This document shows positions 1 through 8,357 of a stretch of 64,000 nt of DNA, piece after piece. The first letter of the stretch is position 1. Each line of letters opens with the position of its first letter. A program made the translations under genes and the position numbers. The stretch is taken from assembly GCF_040096455.1 (NCBI RefSeq), contig NZ_JBBMER010000002.1, forward strand, positions 360,024-424,023, in the 5' to 3' direction. The notes beneath the pieces are model-generated. The model did no database searches. It was not told the origin of the DNA and saw only the letters and a list, made by a program, of their open reading frames with translations. The stretch is from Lachnospira rogosae. GTDB taxonomy: Bacteria; Bacillota; Clostridia; Lachnospirales; Lachnospiraceae.

Positions 1-26
1 TCAATATACTTTACAATAATATCCAT
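1..26 (-). CDS. 5' end of a gene cut by the window edge
   Basis: An ATG on the minus strand at 26 is preceded by AAGGAG at good spacing and opens a frame (MDIIVKYI) that runs off the left edge. A promoter-like pair lies just upstream. Only eight residues are visible, so no function can be given. Confidence 0.55.
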
Positions 27-59
27 CACGTTTCTCCTTAACATTCTCAATTTGTTATA

Positions 60-88
60 ATTGTATCAAATTCCGTCCAATTTTACAA
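60..88 (-). promoter_or_regulatory. sigma-A-like promoter for the truncated gene at the left edge
   Basis: On the minus strand TTGTAA (83-88) and TACAAT (60-65) are separated by 17 bases, about 35 bases ahead of the start at 26. Seen by eye only. Confidence 0.45.
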
Positions 89-190
89 CATTTTTTGTCA
101 TAAAATACAATTTGTTTATAGATTTATTATACCTAAACTCTCTTGTCGTATTCTGTCAGAAAAGGTAACTGATTAATATTTTCTAAAGAA

Positions 191-1921
191 TTAATAGCAG
201 ATAACAGCATTATCAGGAACAACAGCTTTATATGATACTCCCATACCATCGGTATTTCTGATAATTGAAGTAACTGTATTGACATTGCCAGCTTTGATAT
301 ATTCAAGCTTAATATTCATTCCTGCCTCATATCTTATAATGTCAATATTGTCCGCAGCATTAACATCATATATATCATTGTGTCCGTCAAGCATAATATA
401 CATATGTGTGTTGCCATCAGCTACAACAGGCATAATCTTTGATATAACACCTGTTACACTTTCTGTGTTAGTAATCTCCTGCGTAGATTTATCAACAATT
501 CCATTATCCTTAAGAAGCTGGATATAATTAGATTCACATTGAAGAACAGAATCACCAATTGCCACATTCTGGTACTTCTCTATGTTAAGCATTGCATAAC
601 ATTTTACAAGCCCTGCATCATCTTTTAATGCCATAAAATATGTCGGCTGTCCACTTACATTAATTAAAAGTGGAAATGTCGCTTTATATCCAAGATTCTG
701 CACCCGTCCTTTGGCTGAATCCATAGCCGAATATTCCTCAGCTCCCGAAACCTCATAATAACGTGTCTCCATTGTACGCTGGTTCATAAGCACAAATCCT
801 ACATTGGAATTATCCTGTCCAACTGATGTGATTCCTGTATATACCCACACATCGTCCTCAAGTGCTATATAATTATAACCATCCGTTGTCTTAAGGCAGT
901 CCCTCTGGCTTAAAATACTGTTAATAAATCCATGCTTAAGACTTCCGTTATAATCATACAAATCAATAAGAAGCTCTGCTGAATACACTTTATCAACCCA
1001 CGTTGGAACATCTTCCACCTTATAATCTGTCATTTCGCCTGTAACTGCATTACAAAGCACAACCCTGCCTACTGTCTGTCCGCCAAACAGTCCTATATTA
1101 AACTTCTTAACAGGGCATACCCAGTAAGGCGTTCCCTCATCATCAATCTCGAAGTTAATACTATCAAAAATATATGTTGGATATGCAAATCTTAAATGCC
1201 TGTATATATATCTTGAAAAATGATCCGACTCCGAATACTTAATCCCCTCTGAAAGCCTTACACATTCAGCCTCCTGTGTTGTCATATCAATTCTTATATA
1301 TGCTGGAATACCCTTCTTATAGTTAGCAAACCATTTAATAAGATTGCCATATTCAAGTGGTGTAACCCTGACTGGCTTTTCTTTATAATTAATCTGGGAA
1401 TACATATCCGCAACTTCATACTGGGAAACCATATCAACCATAGTTCCCATTACTCTTGTTCCTATTATTGAAGCTGACTCCTTATCAAGCAGTGGAATCT
1501 GGTCATACGAAACTTCCCTGATATCATCTGTAAAGCTTCTGTTCTCCACTGTTAAGAGATTCCGGTACTTTGCCGCATTAATTATTGGCGAAGATAATAC
1601 ATTGCCAACTACATATACAACAACAAATGCAATCGTAACATTAAGAAGCACCTTAAATATAATACTACCTGCCTTAGTCTTAAATTCAAAATGAGGGACT
1701 TTTATTGTATTATTATTAATGTCTTTATATCTGGTGCTTCCCTCCTTATGATTCATTATCCACTGGGCAATTGTAATTATTATCATAACAAATATAATAA
1801 ATCCCCAAAATCCCTGTGAATGTATATTAATTGCCGGTAGCTTGATATAGTAATACACTGCTGCAACAACAATAACAACAAACGCCATAATAAGCTTCAA
1901 TCCATTACTGACTTTCTTCAT
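191..1921 (-). CDS. Membrane-anchored protein of unknown function
   Basis: 576 residues. I do not recognise the family. Three hydrophobic segments are seen near residues 10-28, 37-54 and 88-110. A long soluble part of about 460 residues follows, without cysteine clusters or a recognisable catalytic motif. The last 80 or so residues look like a small beta-domain (hydrophobic/polar alternation, VTGVISKIMPVV...). Whether the soluble part lies inside or outside the cell cannot be decided here. The ATG at 1921 is preceded by AGAGGAAAGG. Downstream is the promoter of the truncated gene at the left edge, so it probably ends its own transcript. The next gene upstream is divergent. Confidence 0.75.
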   Translation of the reverse strand: MKKVSNGLKLIMAFVVIVVAAVYYYIKLPAINIHSQGFWGFIIFVMIIITIAQWIMNHKEGSTRYKDINNNTIKVPHFEFKTKAGSIIFKVLLNVTIAFVVVYVVGNVLSSPIINAAKYRNLLTVENRSFTDDIREVSYDQIPLLDKESASIIGTRVMGTMVDMVSQYEVADMYSQINYKEKPVRVTPLEYGNLIKWFANYKKGIPAYIRIDMTTQEAECVRLSEGIKYSESDHFSRYIYRHLRFAYPTYIFDSINFEIDDEGTPYWVCPVKKFNIGLFGGQTVGRVVLCNAVTGEMTDYKVEDVPTWVDKVYSAELLIDLYDYNGSLKHGFINSILSQRDCLKTTDGYNYIALEDDVWVYTGITSVGQDNSNVGFVLMNQRTMETRYYEVSGAEEYSAMDSAKGRVQNLGYKATFPLLINVSGQPTYFMALKDDAGLVKCYAMLNIEKYQNVAIGDSVLQCESNYIQLLKDNGIVDKSTQEITNTESVTGVISKIMPVVADGNTHMYIMLDGHNDIYDVNAADNIDIIRYEAGMNIKLEYIKAGNVNTVTSIIRNTDGMGVSYKAVVPDNAVICY

Positions 1922-2060
1922 ATACTCTTACCTTTCCTCTTAATTCAATATGCTATGTTAAAATTGTATTAAACTGCAAAGCATTTAACCAATCCATATA
2001 AAATCATAGACATATATGCTTATTTTTATAATCTTAATATTAATCTTAACATATATTTTA

Positions 2061-2088
2061 TTGACAATCCATAATTTTAGTATAAAAA
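2061..2088 (+). promoter_or_regulatory. Promoter for the patatin-like gene
   Basis: TTGACA at 2061-2066, then a 16-base spacer and TAAAAA (a TATAAA overlaps it). It lies about 45 bases ahead of the gene start and faces away from the membrane-protein gene. Confidence 0.45.
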
Positions 2089-2129
2089 TGATAATTGGAA
2101 AATATATGCTATAAAGGATGGTAACTAAA

Positions 2130-2987
2130 GTGAAAACAGGAATTGTATTTGAGGGCGGCGCATTCAGAACCATATTTTCTTGTGGTGTTATGGACGCTCT
2201 TGTTGAAAATGATATTATGCCAGATTATATGATTGGTGTATCTGCCGGTGCGGCATACGGCGTATCAATGGCTTCAAAACAGCCCCGCCGTAATCTTGAT
2301 GTACTTATGAAATACCGCAATGACAAAAGATATCTCGGTCTTAGTAATATGATTGATAAAGATAACAAGTCTATCTATGGATTGGAATTCTCCTATGAAA
2401 CAATCCCTAATGAACTTAATCTGTTTGATTATGATGCTTTTAAGCAGTATAAGGGCGATTTCTACTGTGTAGTTACTAATCTTCTTACCGGTCAGCCTGA
2501 ATATATGAAATACACCGGTGATGACAGGACTAACACCGTGCTTAAAGCTACCTGTGCACTGCCTATGCTGTTTCCGCCAATTATTATTAACGATGTTCCT
2601 TATATGGACGGCGGCTTATCAGACTCAATACCTTATCTTAAAGCCATTGAGGACGGTTGTGACAGAATAATTGTCGTTCTTACAAGACAGTCAGGCTACA
2701 CTAAGACAATTTCACGCTCTACTAAGGCTATTGCATATTCTTATAGAAACCAGTACCCTAAGCTTACAGAAACTATGCTTACAAGAGCCAGCCGCTACAA
2801 TGAAAGCCTAAAAGGTCTTGACCAATATGTTAAAGAGGGACGTATCATAACTATACAACCTACAACAAGCAAGGGCTTTTCTCGTCTTGAAAAGGATAAG
2901 AACAAAATCCTTTCTATGTACAATGACGGCTACAACCAGTGCTATGAACTGCTGGATACCATCAAAGAATTCTATGGAATTAAATAA
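2130..2987 (+). CDS. Patatin-like phospholipase / acyl hydrolase
   Basis: 285 residues from a GTG at 2130. I prefer this to the ATG at 2118 because AAGGATGG (2114-2121) sits 8 bases ahead of the GTG but overlaps the ATG. Patatin hallmarks are present: an oxyanion-hole glycine motif EGGAFR at residues 8-13, the GVSAG nucleophile elbow with Ser38, and the catalytic Asp in a DGG motif near residue 165. The family hydrolyses acyl esters of lipids with a Ser-Asp dyad; this size fits the bacterial cytoplasmic RssA/YjeE-type branch with no signal peptide. The physiological substrate is unknown. It is a monocistronic gene convergent with the YdcF-type gene. Confidence 0.9.
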   Translation: MKTGIVFEGGAFRTIFSCGVMDALVENDIMPDYMIGVSAGAAYGVSMASKQPRRNLDVLMKYRNDKRYLGLSNMIDKDNKSIYGLEFSYETIPNELNLFDYDAFKQYKGDFYCVVTNLLTGQPEYMKYTGDDRTNTVLKATCALPMLFPPIIINDVPYMDGGLSDSIPYLKAIEDGCDRIIVVLTRQSGYTKTISRSTKAIAYSYRNQYPKLTETMLTRASRYNESLKGLDQYVKEGRIITIQPTTSKGFSRLEKDKNKILSMYNDGYNQCYELLDTIKEFYGIK

Positions 2988-3008
2988 TTCCACATAATCC
3001 GCTTATTA

Positions 3009-3058
3009 TTAATGTATACACTCTGTTTATTCTTCAGAAAATGGAGTGCATACATTAA
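3009..3058. terminator. Hairpin between convergent genes
   Basis: TTAATGTATACACTC (3009-3023) pairs almost perfectly with GAGTGCATACATTAA (3044-3058). It lies between the stops of the patatin gene (+) and the YdcF-type gene (-). T-tracts are weak, so it is a probable bidirectional terminator. Confidence 0.5.
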
Positions 3059-3062
3059 CATC

Positions 3063-3821
3063 TTAATAATTCCCGCATACAAAGTCTTTCACTATTCCTA
3101 TCGCTTCCCTGACCATATAATTAACAAACAACACATCATCGCTCCCGCTTGCTATTCCACTTACATGTGTCAAGCCTTGTCCCTTAGCTAAAAGCTTAGA
3201 CCTGAATATATGGAAATTATTCGTTGCAATGCCTACCGGAGAGCTGAAATCTGAAATGTATTGTACGGAATATTTCATATTCTCATTAGTATCTGTTGAC
3301 TTATCTTCCATAATTATTCTATCACTATCTATACCTCTTTCGCATAGATATTCATACATTGCAAGTGCTTCTGTCTTATTCTCGCCACGTCCTTGTCCAC
3401 CCGATACTATTATCTTACATTCTGTATTAATACATGCGTAATCATAGGCAGAGTCAAGTCTTCTTTTAAGTGAACGTGTTATTCGGTCGCCTCTTATCTG
3501 ACAGCCAAGCACTATTACATATTCACAATTATAATCTGGCTTTTGCTTCATACTTATAACTATAAGGCTCTCAAGTATTGCAAATATAACAAATCCTGTT
3601 ATTATGACAACTCTTACAATATTCTTGACAAGCTGTGGGATATCTATAATTCCTTTGGCATCTAGTGTTCCTGCTATGTATAAGCCTGCAAAGAAAATTG
3701 TACCTAAAAGCCATATCCATATAAATGAAGATTTACGACCTGCATATGATACACATAGTATATAGTAGGCAAGGCATATTATGGATAAAATTAAGCATAT
3801 ATATCTCATATGTGGTTTCAC
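3063..3821 (-). CDS. YdcF/SanA/ElyC-family (DUF218) membrane protein
   Basis: 252 residues. The first 100 or so residues hold three to four membrane segments. The DUF218 domain follows: YVIVLGCQIRG near residue 103, then the Arg-rich helix SLKRRLDSAYDYA, IIVSGGQGRGENKTEA and a conserved DTNENM segment. The family is linked in other bacteria to envelope and peptidoglycan homeostasis; the biochemical activity is not settled. The start is a GTG at 3821 with AAAGGAG six bases ahead. A member of the structured repeat family lies upstream in the same orientation (core on the minus strand), so transcripts from there would carry it in the leader. Confidence 0.85.
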   Translation of the reverse strand: MKPHMRYICLILSIICLAYYILCVSYAGRKSSFIWIWLLGTIFFAGLYIAGTLDAKGIIDIPQLVKNIVRVVIITGFVIFAILESLIVISMKQKPDYNCEYVIVLGCQIRGDRITRSLKRRLDSAYDYACINTECKIIVSGGQGRGENKTEALAMYEYLCERGIDSDRIIMEDKSTDTNENMKYSVQYISDFSSPVGIATNNFHIFRSKLLAKGQGLTHVSGIASGSDDVLFVNYMVREAIGIVKDFVCGNY

Positions 3822-3890
3822 TTAGTGCTCCTTTACTGTTTGGTGGATTGTTTCTTAATTTAATGTTTGGTGGCGGACGGACGTTAGGTA

Positions 3891-4014
3891 ACTTTACTAT
3901 ATTACCGCTGGGCACGCTTTCGCTGCTTGTAGCCGTAGCGGACACTAAGCGGCTAAAGGACAGACGCTAAGTGCCGACGGCTGCAAAAGCACCCAGCTTG
4001 CAATATAGTAAAGT
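3891..4014 (-). repeat. Structured repeat element, copy A (core on minus strand)
   Basis: An outer stem ACTTTACTATATT (3891-3903) pairs with AATATAGTAAAGT (4002-4014) and is continued by GCTGGG/CCCAGC. Inside, reading the minus strand, come GCAGCCGTCGG, a hairpin CACTTAGCG...CGCTTAGTG, GTCCGCT and a GC-GAAA-GC tetraloop hairpin. The same core occurs near 8.2, 36.0, 36.4 and 38.0 kb with unrelated outer stems. An AACGTCCGT box follows the element on the minus strand, as in the copies at 36.0 and 36.4 kb. It lies about 70 bases ahead of the YdcF-type gene. It is not coding. Confidence 0.75.
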
Positions 4015-4251
4015 CATATAACTGGATAGCGGCTGTATTTAATGGAAATAATCCGGAGGGCCGCTTTACAGGTTTTAGAAATCTTTGATTTCTAAAACCT
4101 GCTCGCTATTTACTATCGGGGTATAACTAAATAAGATAAAAATTGCTTTGTCAAAACACAATAATTTCTTATTAGCTATACCTGATTAATTTATTAGTTA
4201 TAATCATACAGATATTTTGTCTTTTTGTCTATTTTTTGATAATTAATTGTA
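4015..4251. repeat. Cluster of hairpins in the upstream region of the cupin gene
   Basis: Three stem-loops follow each other: AGCGGC (4027-4032) with GCCGCT (4060-4065); a perfect 15-base stem at 4069-4083 and 4087-4101 with loop TTT; and an imperfect hairpin at about 4125-4191 (GGTATAACTAAATAAG with CTTATTAGCTATACC). No open frame of interest is present. Confidence 0.5.
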
Positions 4252-4280
4252 TTGACACTGGTTTTAAAGATTTATACACT
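4252..4280 (+). promoter_or_regulatory. Promoter for the cupin gene
   Basis: TTGACA (4252-4257), 17-base spacer, TACACT (4275-4280). It lies about 70 bases ahead of the cupin start. Confidence 0.6.
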
Positions 4281-4352
4281 TTAATTAATACAATTAATAT
4301 GTCTGATTTCCTCATATTTAAAAGTGAGTGTCAGGCAGGAAAAGGAGTTTTT

Positions 4353-4676
4353 ATGTTTAAATATAATAAAGATGTTATACCTACTGATTGTGAACCAGGA
4401 GTCACACGCAAAATTCTCTGTTATTCTGATGACCTTATGATGTGCGAGATTACTTTTAAGAAAGGCTCTAAGGGGAACTTTCATAAGCACGAACATTTAC
4501 AGATTACTTATATTGCCAAGGGAAGCTTTGAATTTACAATTGGTGGCGAAACCAAGATTGTAAATCAAGGCGACAGTGTGTATATGCCATCTAATGTTGA
4601 GCACGGCGTTACCGCACTTGAAGACGGCATACTTGTCGATGTGTTCAATCCTATGCGAAAAGATTTTCTTGCTTAA
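4353..4676 (+). CDS. Small cupin-domain protein
   Basis: 107 residues from the ATG at 4353, which has AAAGGAG at 4341-4347. A longer in-frame start at 4236 lies upstream of the promoter and is rejected. Single-domain beta-barrel cupin: the metal-binding motif 1 is seen as HKHEHLQITYIAKGSFEFTI (two His, Glu-less variant with Gln), and motif 2 as GDSVYMPSNVEHG with the final His. Such proteins bind a metal or small ligand; possible roles range from sugar isomerase-like to ligand sensing. The substrate cannot be read from the sequence. Convergent with the LRR lipoprotein. Confidence 0.85.
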   Translation: MFKYNKDVIPTDCEPGVTRKILCYSDDLMMCEITFKKGSKGNFHKHEHLQITYIAKGSFEFTIGGETKIVNQGDSVYMPSNVEHGVTALEDGILVDVFNPMRKDFLA

Positions 4677-4774
4677 GCTCATTACAATTAATGTATTGGA
4701 TTTTAGACCCTTTTCGTGCGGGTGCACATAATCGTCACATAGTGTCTTTTATGTAATATACCATATAATTAAAT

Positions 4775-4838
4775 AAAACTGCGGGACATACATAAATGAT
4801 ACTCAAATATCATCTATATAATATATCCCGCAGTTTTT
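4775..4838. terminator. Bidirectional terminator
   Basis: AAAACTGCGGGA (4775-4786) pairs with TCCCGCAGTTTT, followed by TTTTTAT; the loop holds a second small hairpin. It serves the cupin gene and, on the other strand, the LRR lipoprotein operon. Confidence 0.75.
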
Positions 4839-4925
4839 ATGTTCTTAAAATATTATCGCAATAATTTAACAATATTCTTAGTATCAATTAAACTGCCTAC
4901 CACCACTGATATCTGTAACAGACAA

Positions 4926-5660
4926 TTACCTATTAACCGTTATATTAAGAAATGCATCCTGTCCGATATTCTTTACGCTCTTTGGCACTGTTATCTCTTT
5001 AATTCCACTTGACATAAATGCCGCATAGCCTATATTTTCCAAACCATCTGGAAGTATCACCTCTGTAAGATTAGTACAGCCTGAAAAAGCATATGTACCA
5101 ATGTTCTTAACTGATGATGGTATTGTCACACTCTTAAGATTGGTATTGTTATAAAATACACCTGAGGCAATTGTTACAACTCCATCTTTAATAGAGTAAT
5201 TCTCTTTATTCTGGTCAGCTTCATAAAGAATATTATTGACAATTATATCATTAGAGTCCTTTAACTTTTCTGCCCTCCATCTGGTTTCAGTAAATGCGTG
5301 TGTGCCTATATCTTCAACTGACTCTGGTATGACTATTTCTTCAAGGTTATAACAAGATAAAAAAGCATTTGAAGATATGTAGGTTATACCCTGCTCTATA
5401 GTTACTTTTTTAATCATCGTATCGTCCCTGAATGCACCATCGCCTATTGTGGATACACTTTTACCGTCAAGAACTGCTGGAACAACAAGTTCATCTTCCG
5501 ACCTGCCCTTATCTGTAAGAGCAGTAATTGTAAGCGTTCCGTCTTCATTCTCTGTATACTGGTAAAGAGCAATTTTAATATTCTTTCTACCACAGCCTGA
5601 TATTGCTAATAACATAATAAGTATCAAGCCTGCCACCAACATTTTCTTATGTATCTTCAT
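4926..5660 (-). CDS. BspA-type leucine-rich-repeat lipoprotein
   Basis: 244 residues. The N-terminus is a lipoprotein signal with lipobox AISGC and lipid-modified Cys23. LRR_5 (BspA/TpLRR) repeats of about 23 residues follow, with repeated pieces such as IGDGAFRDDTMIKKVTI, ISSNAFLSCYNLEEIVI and IGTYAFSGCTNLTEVIL. Such domains are surface-exposed protein- or host-binding modules; here the protein should sit on the outer face of the membrane. Its ATG overlaps the stop of the Nudix gene (shared base 5660), so it is translationally coupled to Nudix and hydrogenase genes, an unusual pairing with no obvious functional link. Confidence 0.88.
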   Translation of the reverse strand: MKIHKKMLVAGLILIMLLAISGCGRKNIKIALYQYTENEDGTLTITALTDKGRSEDELVVPAVLDGKSVSTIGDGAFRDDTMIKKVTIEQGITYISSNAFLSCYNLEEIVIPESVEDIGTHAFTETRWRAEKLKDSNDIIVNNILYEADQNKENYSIKDGVVTIASGVFYNNTNLKSVTIPSSVKNIGTYAFSGCTNLTEVILPDGLENIGYAAFMSSGIKEITVPKSVKNIGQDAFLNITVNR

Positions 5661-6238
5661 TAACAGCCTCCCTTAGCCCACATATAGCAGAATGCCTGTG
5701 TTCTTGCCGCAAATCTGCAATTCTTAAGAAGTTCTTTCACTTCTTCTTTAGTGTACCACGAAGCTGTTATTTCTTCCATAGTTGATGTACTTTTAGAAAA
5801 TGTTCCTTCTGCCTTTCCAATGACTACCTGATTAGTTTCATTTGAAAAACCTATTGCACTGTAGCTGTCATAAAGCTTATCATCAATCCTTATAAGATTA
5901 AGTCCTGTTTCTTCCTTCAGCTCTCTCTTAGCCGCAACCTCCGCCGTTTCGCCCTCATCAATAAGTCCCGCCGGGAAATTGTATACATAATCTCCTACGG
6001 ACATTCTGTATTCCTTATTGATAAGTATTTTCCCGCCATCAATATCTGTCGCAACTATAACAACCCCGTCAGGTCTGTCATTATGAAGGTCAGCCAATGA
6101 ACTCACATTATCATTACGGCTTATTATTTCATATACCTTGGTTCTGTTATCCTCTGTTGTATATGTAATATCATATCTGTTAATAAAATGTCCGTCTAAA
6201 ACCTTCTTGATACCTTCAAATCTCATTTTATTCCTCAC
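5660..6238 (-). CDS. Nudix hydrolase, ADP-ribose pyrophosphatase-like
   Basis: 192 residues. An intact Nudix box Gx5Ex7REUxEExGU is seen as GLIDEGE...RELKEETGL around residues 95-117. The preceding FPAG and the strand order resemble ADP-ribose pyrophosphatases, so hydrolysis of an ADP-sugar or other nucleoside diphosphate compound is the best guess. It starts only 4 bases after the hydrogenase stop and overlaps the LRR gene, placing it in the middle of a three-gene operon. Confidence 0.88.
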   Translation of the reverse strand: MRNKMRFEGIKKVLDGHFINRYDITYTTEDNRTKVYEIISRNDNVSSLADLHNDRPDGVVIVATDIDGGKILINKEYRMSVGDYVYNFPAGLIDEGETAEVAAKRELKEETGLNLIRIDDKLYDSYSAIGFSNETNQVVIGKAEGTFSKSTSTMEEITASWYTKEEVKELLKNCRFAARTQAFCYMWAKGGC

Positions 6239-6241
6239 TTC

Positions 6242-7714
6242 TTATTCTGCATGCATAGAAAATGCTTCCATATCGTAGCTCTTAAGGTTATCATATATCT
6301 TTCTGTCATCGGCTTCTGATAAGAGCTTATCCCTGTCTTTGGCTACAAGCATTTCATTCTTGCTTGAACGATGATGGCTAGGTCCGCCTACACAGCCTCC
6401 TTCGCACGCCATTCCTTCAACAAAGTCAGCTTGAAGTCTGTCCATTTTTAATAGCGTAAGTGCTTTCTTACATTCTGCTCCACCTGAACATTTTTCTATA
6501 GTGAACTTAGATGGGTCTTCACCTAACTCCTTCATACATTCTACTACAGCGGCAGCAACTCCACCACCATTACCAAATCTCTTGCCATATACACTTGCCT
6601 GCTGGCTGCTGTTAGCTTCAGCCTCAATCTTAACGTCCTTAGCTCTAAGCATTGCTCTGTACTCACCTACTGTAAGAACATAATCAGCATTTCCTTCTAA
6701 GTCCTTGTTACGTCTTTCATCTTTCTTTGCAATACAAGGTCCGATAAATACCGTTACTGTGTCCTTATCCTTAGACTTTAACATTCTTGAAACCGCACAC
6801 ATAGGTGATACAGTTGTCGATATATTGTCTGTTAATTCAGGATAGTGTTTCTTTATCATATTAACAAATGCAGGACAGCACGATGTTGTCATCTTTTTGC
6901 CCTCTTTATTAGCTTCAAGCCATTCCTTTGCTTCTGCACCGGCTGTCATATCACCACCAAGGGCAACCTCTACCATATCAGAAAATCCAACTTTCTTGCA
7001 GGCTGTTCTTATACTGTCCATTGTAATATCTGCACCAAATGAACCTTCAATTGCCGGTGCTACCATAGCGACAACCTTTTTACCTGATGTAATTGCCTTA
7101 ATAACATCAACTATATCTGTCTTAGAACCAATAGCACCGAATGGACAGGCGTGTATGCAATGTCCACATTTAATACATTTACTGTCATCTATCTCACATA
7201 TACCATTTTCGTCCATAGTAATTGCACCTACCGGACAGATTTTCTTACAAGGTCTAATCAAATCTGCAATAGCATTATATGGACAGGCTTTAGCACACTG
7301 ACCACATTCTTTACATTTGTCAGGGTCAATATAAGCTCTGTCGCGCCCCATAGATACAGCCCCAAACTTACACGCCTGCTGACAGGCTTTAGCCATACAT
7401 TTTCTACAATTATCTGTAACTATATAATGTGAAAGTGGACAGTCAGCACATGCCGCTTCTATAACCTGAACCACATTATCCTTACCTGTCTTAGGTGTTT
7501 CTGATGGACACTTTCCTTCTGCAAGTCTTATACGTTGTCTTACAACTTCACGCTCTTTGTATACGCAACATCTGTACTTCGCCTGAGGTCCCGGAAGCAG
7601 CTCATATGGAAGCTCCTCCTTCTTCTCTTCAAGCTGTCCAGCATAAGCAAGCTTTGCAACCTGATATAATATTTCATGTTTAATTTTCAGTATATTAGCA
7701 TCATTAGAAAGCAT
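6242..7714 (-). CDS. Monomeric ferredoxin-fused [FeFe] hydrogenase
   Basis: 490 residues from the ATG at 7714 (AGGAGG 9 bases ahead); a start at 7768 would lack a ribosome site. An N-terminal Cys-rich region is followed by two or more 4Fe-4S ferredoxin motifs (CKECGQCAKACP, CIKCGHCIHACP) around residues 135-195, then the H-cluster domain. H-cluster signature L1 is TSCCPA. L2 reads PMCAVSRM instead of the usual MPCxxKxxE, and L3 is MACEGGCVGG. This pattern matches the non-canonical (group B type) monomeric hydrogenases of Clostridia as I know them. The expected reaction is ferredoxin-linked H2 evolution or uptake in the cytoplasm, but the variant motif leaves catalytic bias open. Maturase genes HydEFG are not in the window. 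Confidence 0.88.
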   Translation of the reverse strand: MLSNDANILKIKHEILYQVAKLAYAGQLEEKKEELPYELLPGPQAKYRCCVYKEREVVRQRIRLAEGKCPSETPKTGKDNVVQVIEAACADCPLSHYIVTDNCRKCMAKACQQACKFGAVSMGRDRAYIDPDKCKECGQCAKACPYNAIADLIRPCKKICPVGAITMDENGICEIDDSKCIKCGHCIHACPFGAIGSKTDIVDVIKAITSGKKVVAMVAPAIEGSFGADITMDSIRTACKKVGFSDMVEVALGGDMTAGAEAKEWLEANKEGKKMTTSCCPAFVNMIKKHYPELTDNISTTVSPMCAVSRMLKSKDKDTVTVFIGPCIAKKDERRNKDLEGNADYVLTVGEYRAMLRAKDVKIEAEANSSQQASVYGKRFGNGGGVAAAVVECMKELGEDPSKFTIEKCSGGAECKKALTLLKMDRLQADFVEGMACEGGCVGGPSHHRSSKNEMLVAKDRDKLLSEADDRKIYDNLKSYDMEAFSMHAE

Positions 7715-7880
7715 ATCTTTTGTCCTCCTGTAATCAAATATATTTACTAAGTAGATACAGTATAGCACACTTAATATATGTTTCCTAACCCTTTTTTAAA
7801 CTTTCCCATCTAATCCCCCAACTCCAGCAAAAACATTCCCTCACAACCAAACAACACACCCCTCTCAACAACCAGTATAA

Positions 7881-8055
7881 ACTCCCCCAGCAACCAGCAA
7901 TGCCCAGACATAAGTCTGGGCGAGCGTCACTACTATCCAAAATCTTCAAAACCCCAGTCAACAACATACCAGCCAAAAAATCATCACACCCCACCAATCA
8001 ACATATACTCCCCCAACAACCAGCAATGCCCAGACATAAGTCTGGGCGAGCGTCA
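7881..8055. repeat. Two direct repeats carrying an identical hairpin
   Basis: A unit of about 49 bases (ACTCCCCCA-C-ACCAGCAATGCC...) occurs at 7881-7929 and 8007-8055. Each holds the perfect 8-base stem GCCCAGAC/GTCTGGGC with loop ATAA, followed by GAGCGTCA. Similarity continues downstream (TATCCAAAATCTTCAA). The stretch 7715-8198 otherwise holds C-rich, low-complexity DNA and no credible gene. Confidence 0.7.
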
Positions 8056-8198
8056 GTTATTATCCAAAATCTTCAAGAAACCAATCAAAAACAGAAAAGT
8101 CAATATCTACCAAAATCCCTGATACCCTCTTCTCCCCCTGTTAGTGTCCCTCATCAATAAATTAATTCCTAAGCAAATCACTTCAAGAACGTAAATCA

Positions 8199-8340
8199 GA
8201 TTGAGGAAGCTTATAGTTGCATAAGAAGACGATGGGGAGCCGCCGGTCCTTAGTCGGCAGCCCTGGCTGGCGACTTAGTACCGCTGCGAGCGACACTCAG
8301 TGCAAACGTGTCTTCGTTGTAACTATAAGCTTCCCCAATC
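8199..8340 (+). repeat. Structured repeat element, copy B (core on plus strand)
   Basis: The outer stem GATTGAGGAAGCTTATAGTT pairs with AACTATAAGCTTCCCCAATC (one mismatch). Core: AAGAAGAC, GGGGAGCCGCCGG, hairpin CTTAGTCG...CGACTTAG, TACCGCTGCGAGCGACACT, a GT-GCAA-AC tetraloop hairpin and GTGTCTTCGTTG. It ends 17 bases beyond the copA stop codon and points opposite to copA. Confidence 0.8.
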
Positions 8341-8357
8341 CTCGCTCACAACCTCAA

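Noticed and set aside
3725..3970. Open frames over copy A and the start of the YdcF-type gene
   Set aside because: They are by-products of the repeat and the antisense strand; no ribosome site or domain.
7881..8055. CRISPR array
   Set aside because: Only two units, spacing is similar rather than variable, and no cas gene is present.
7785..8160. Open frames on both strands across the C-rich repeat region
   Set aside because: They consist of duplicated hairpin repeats and low-complexity proline/serine codons, with no ribosome site.
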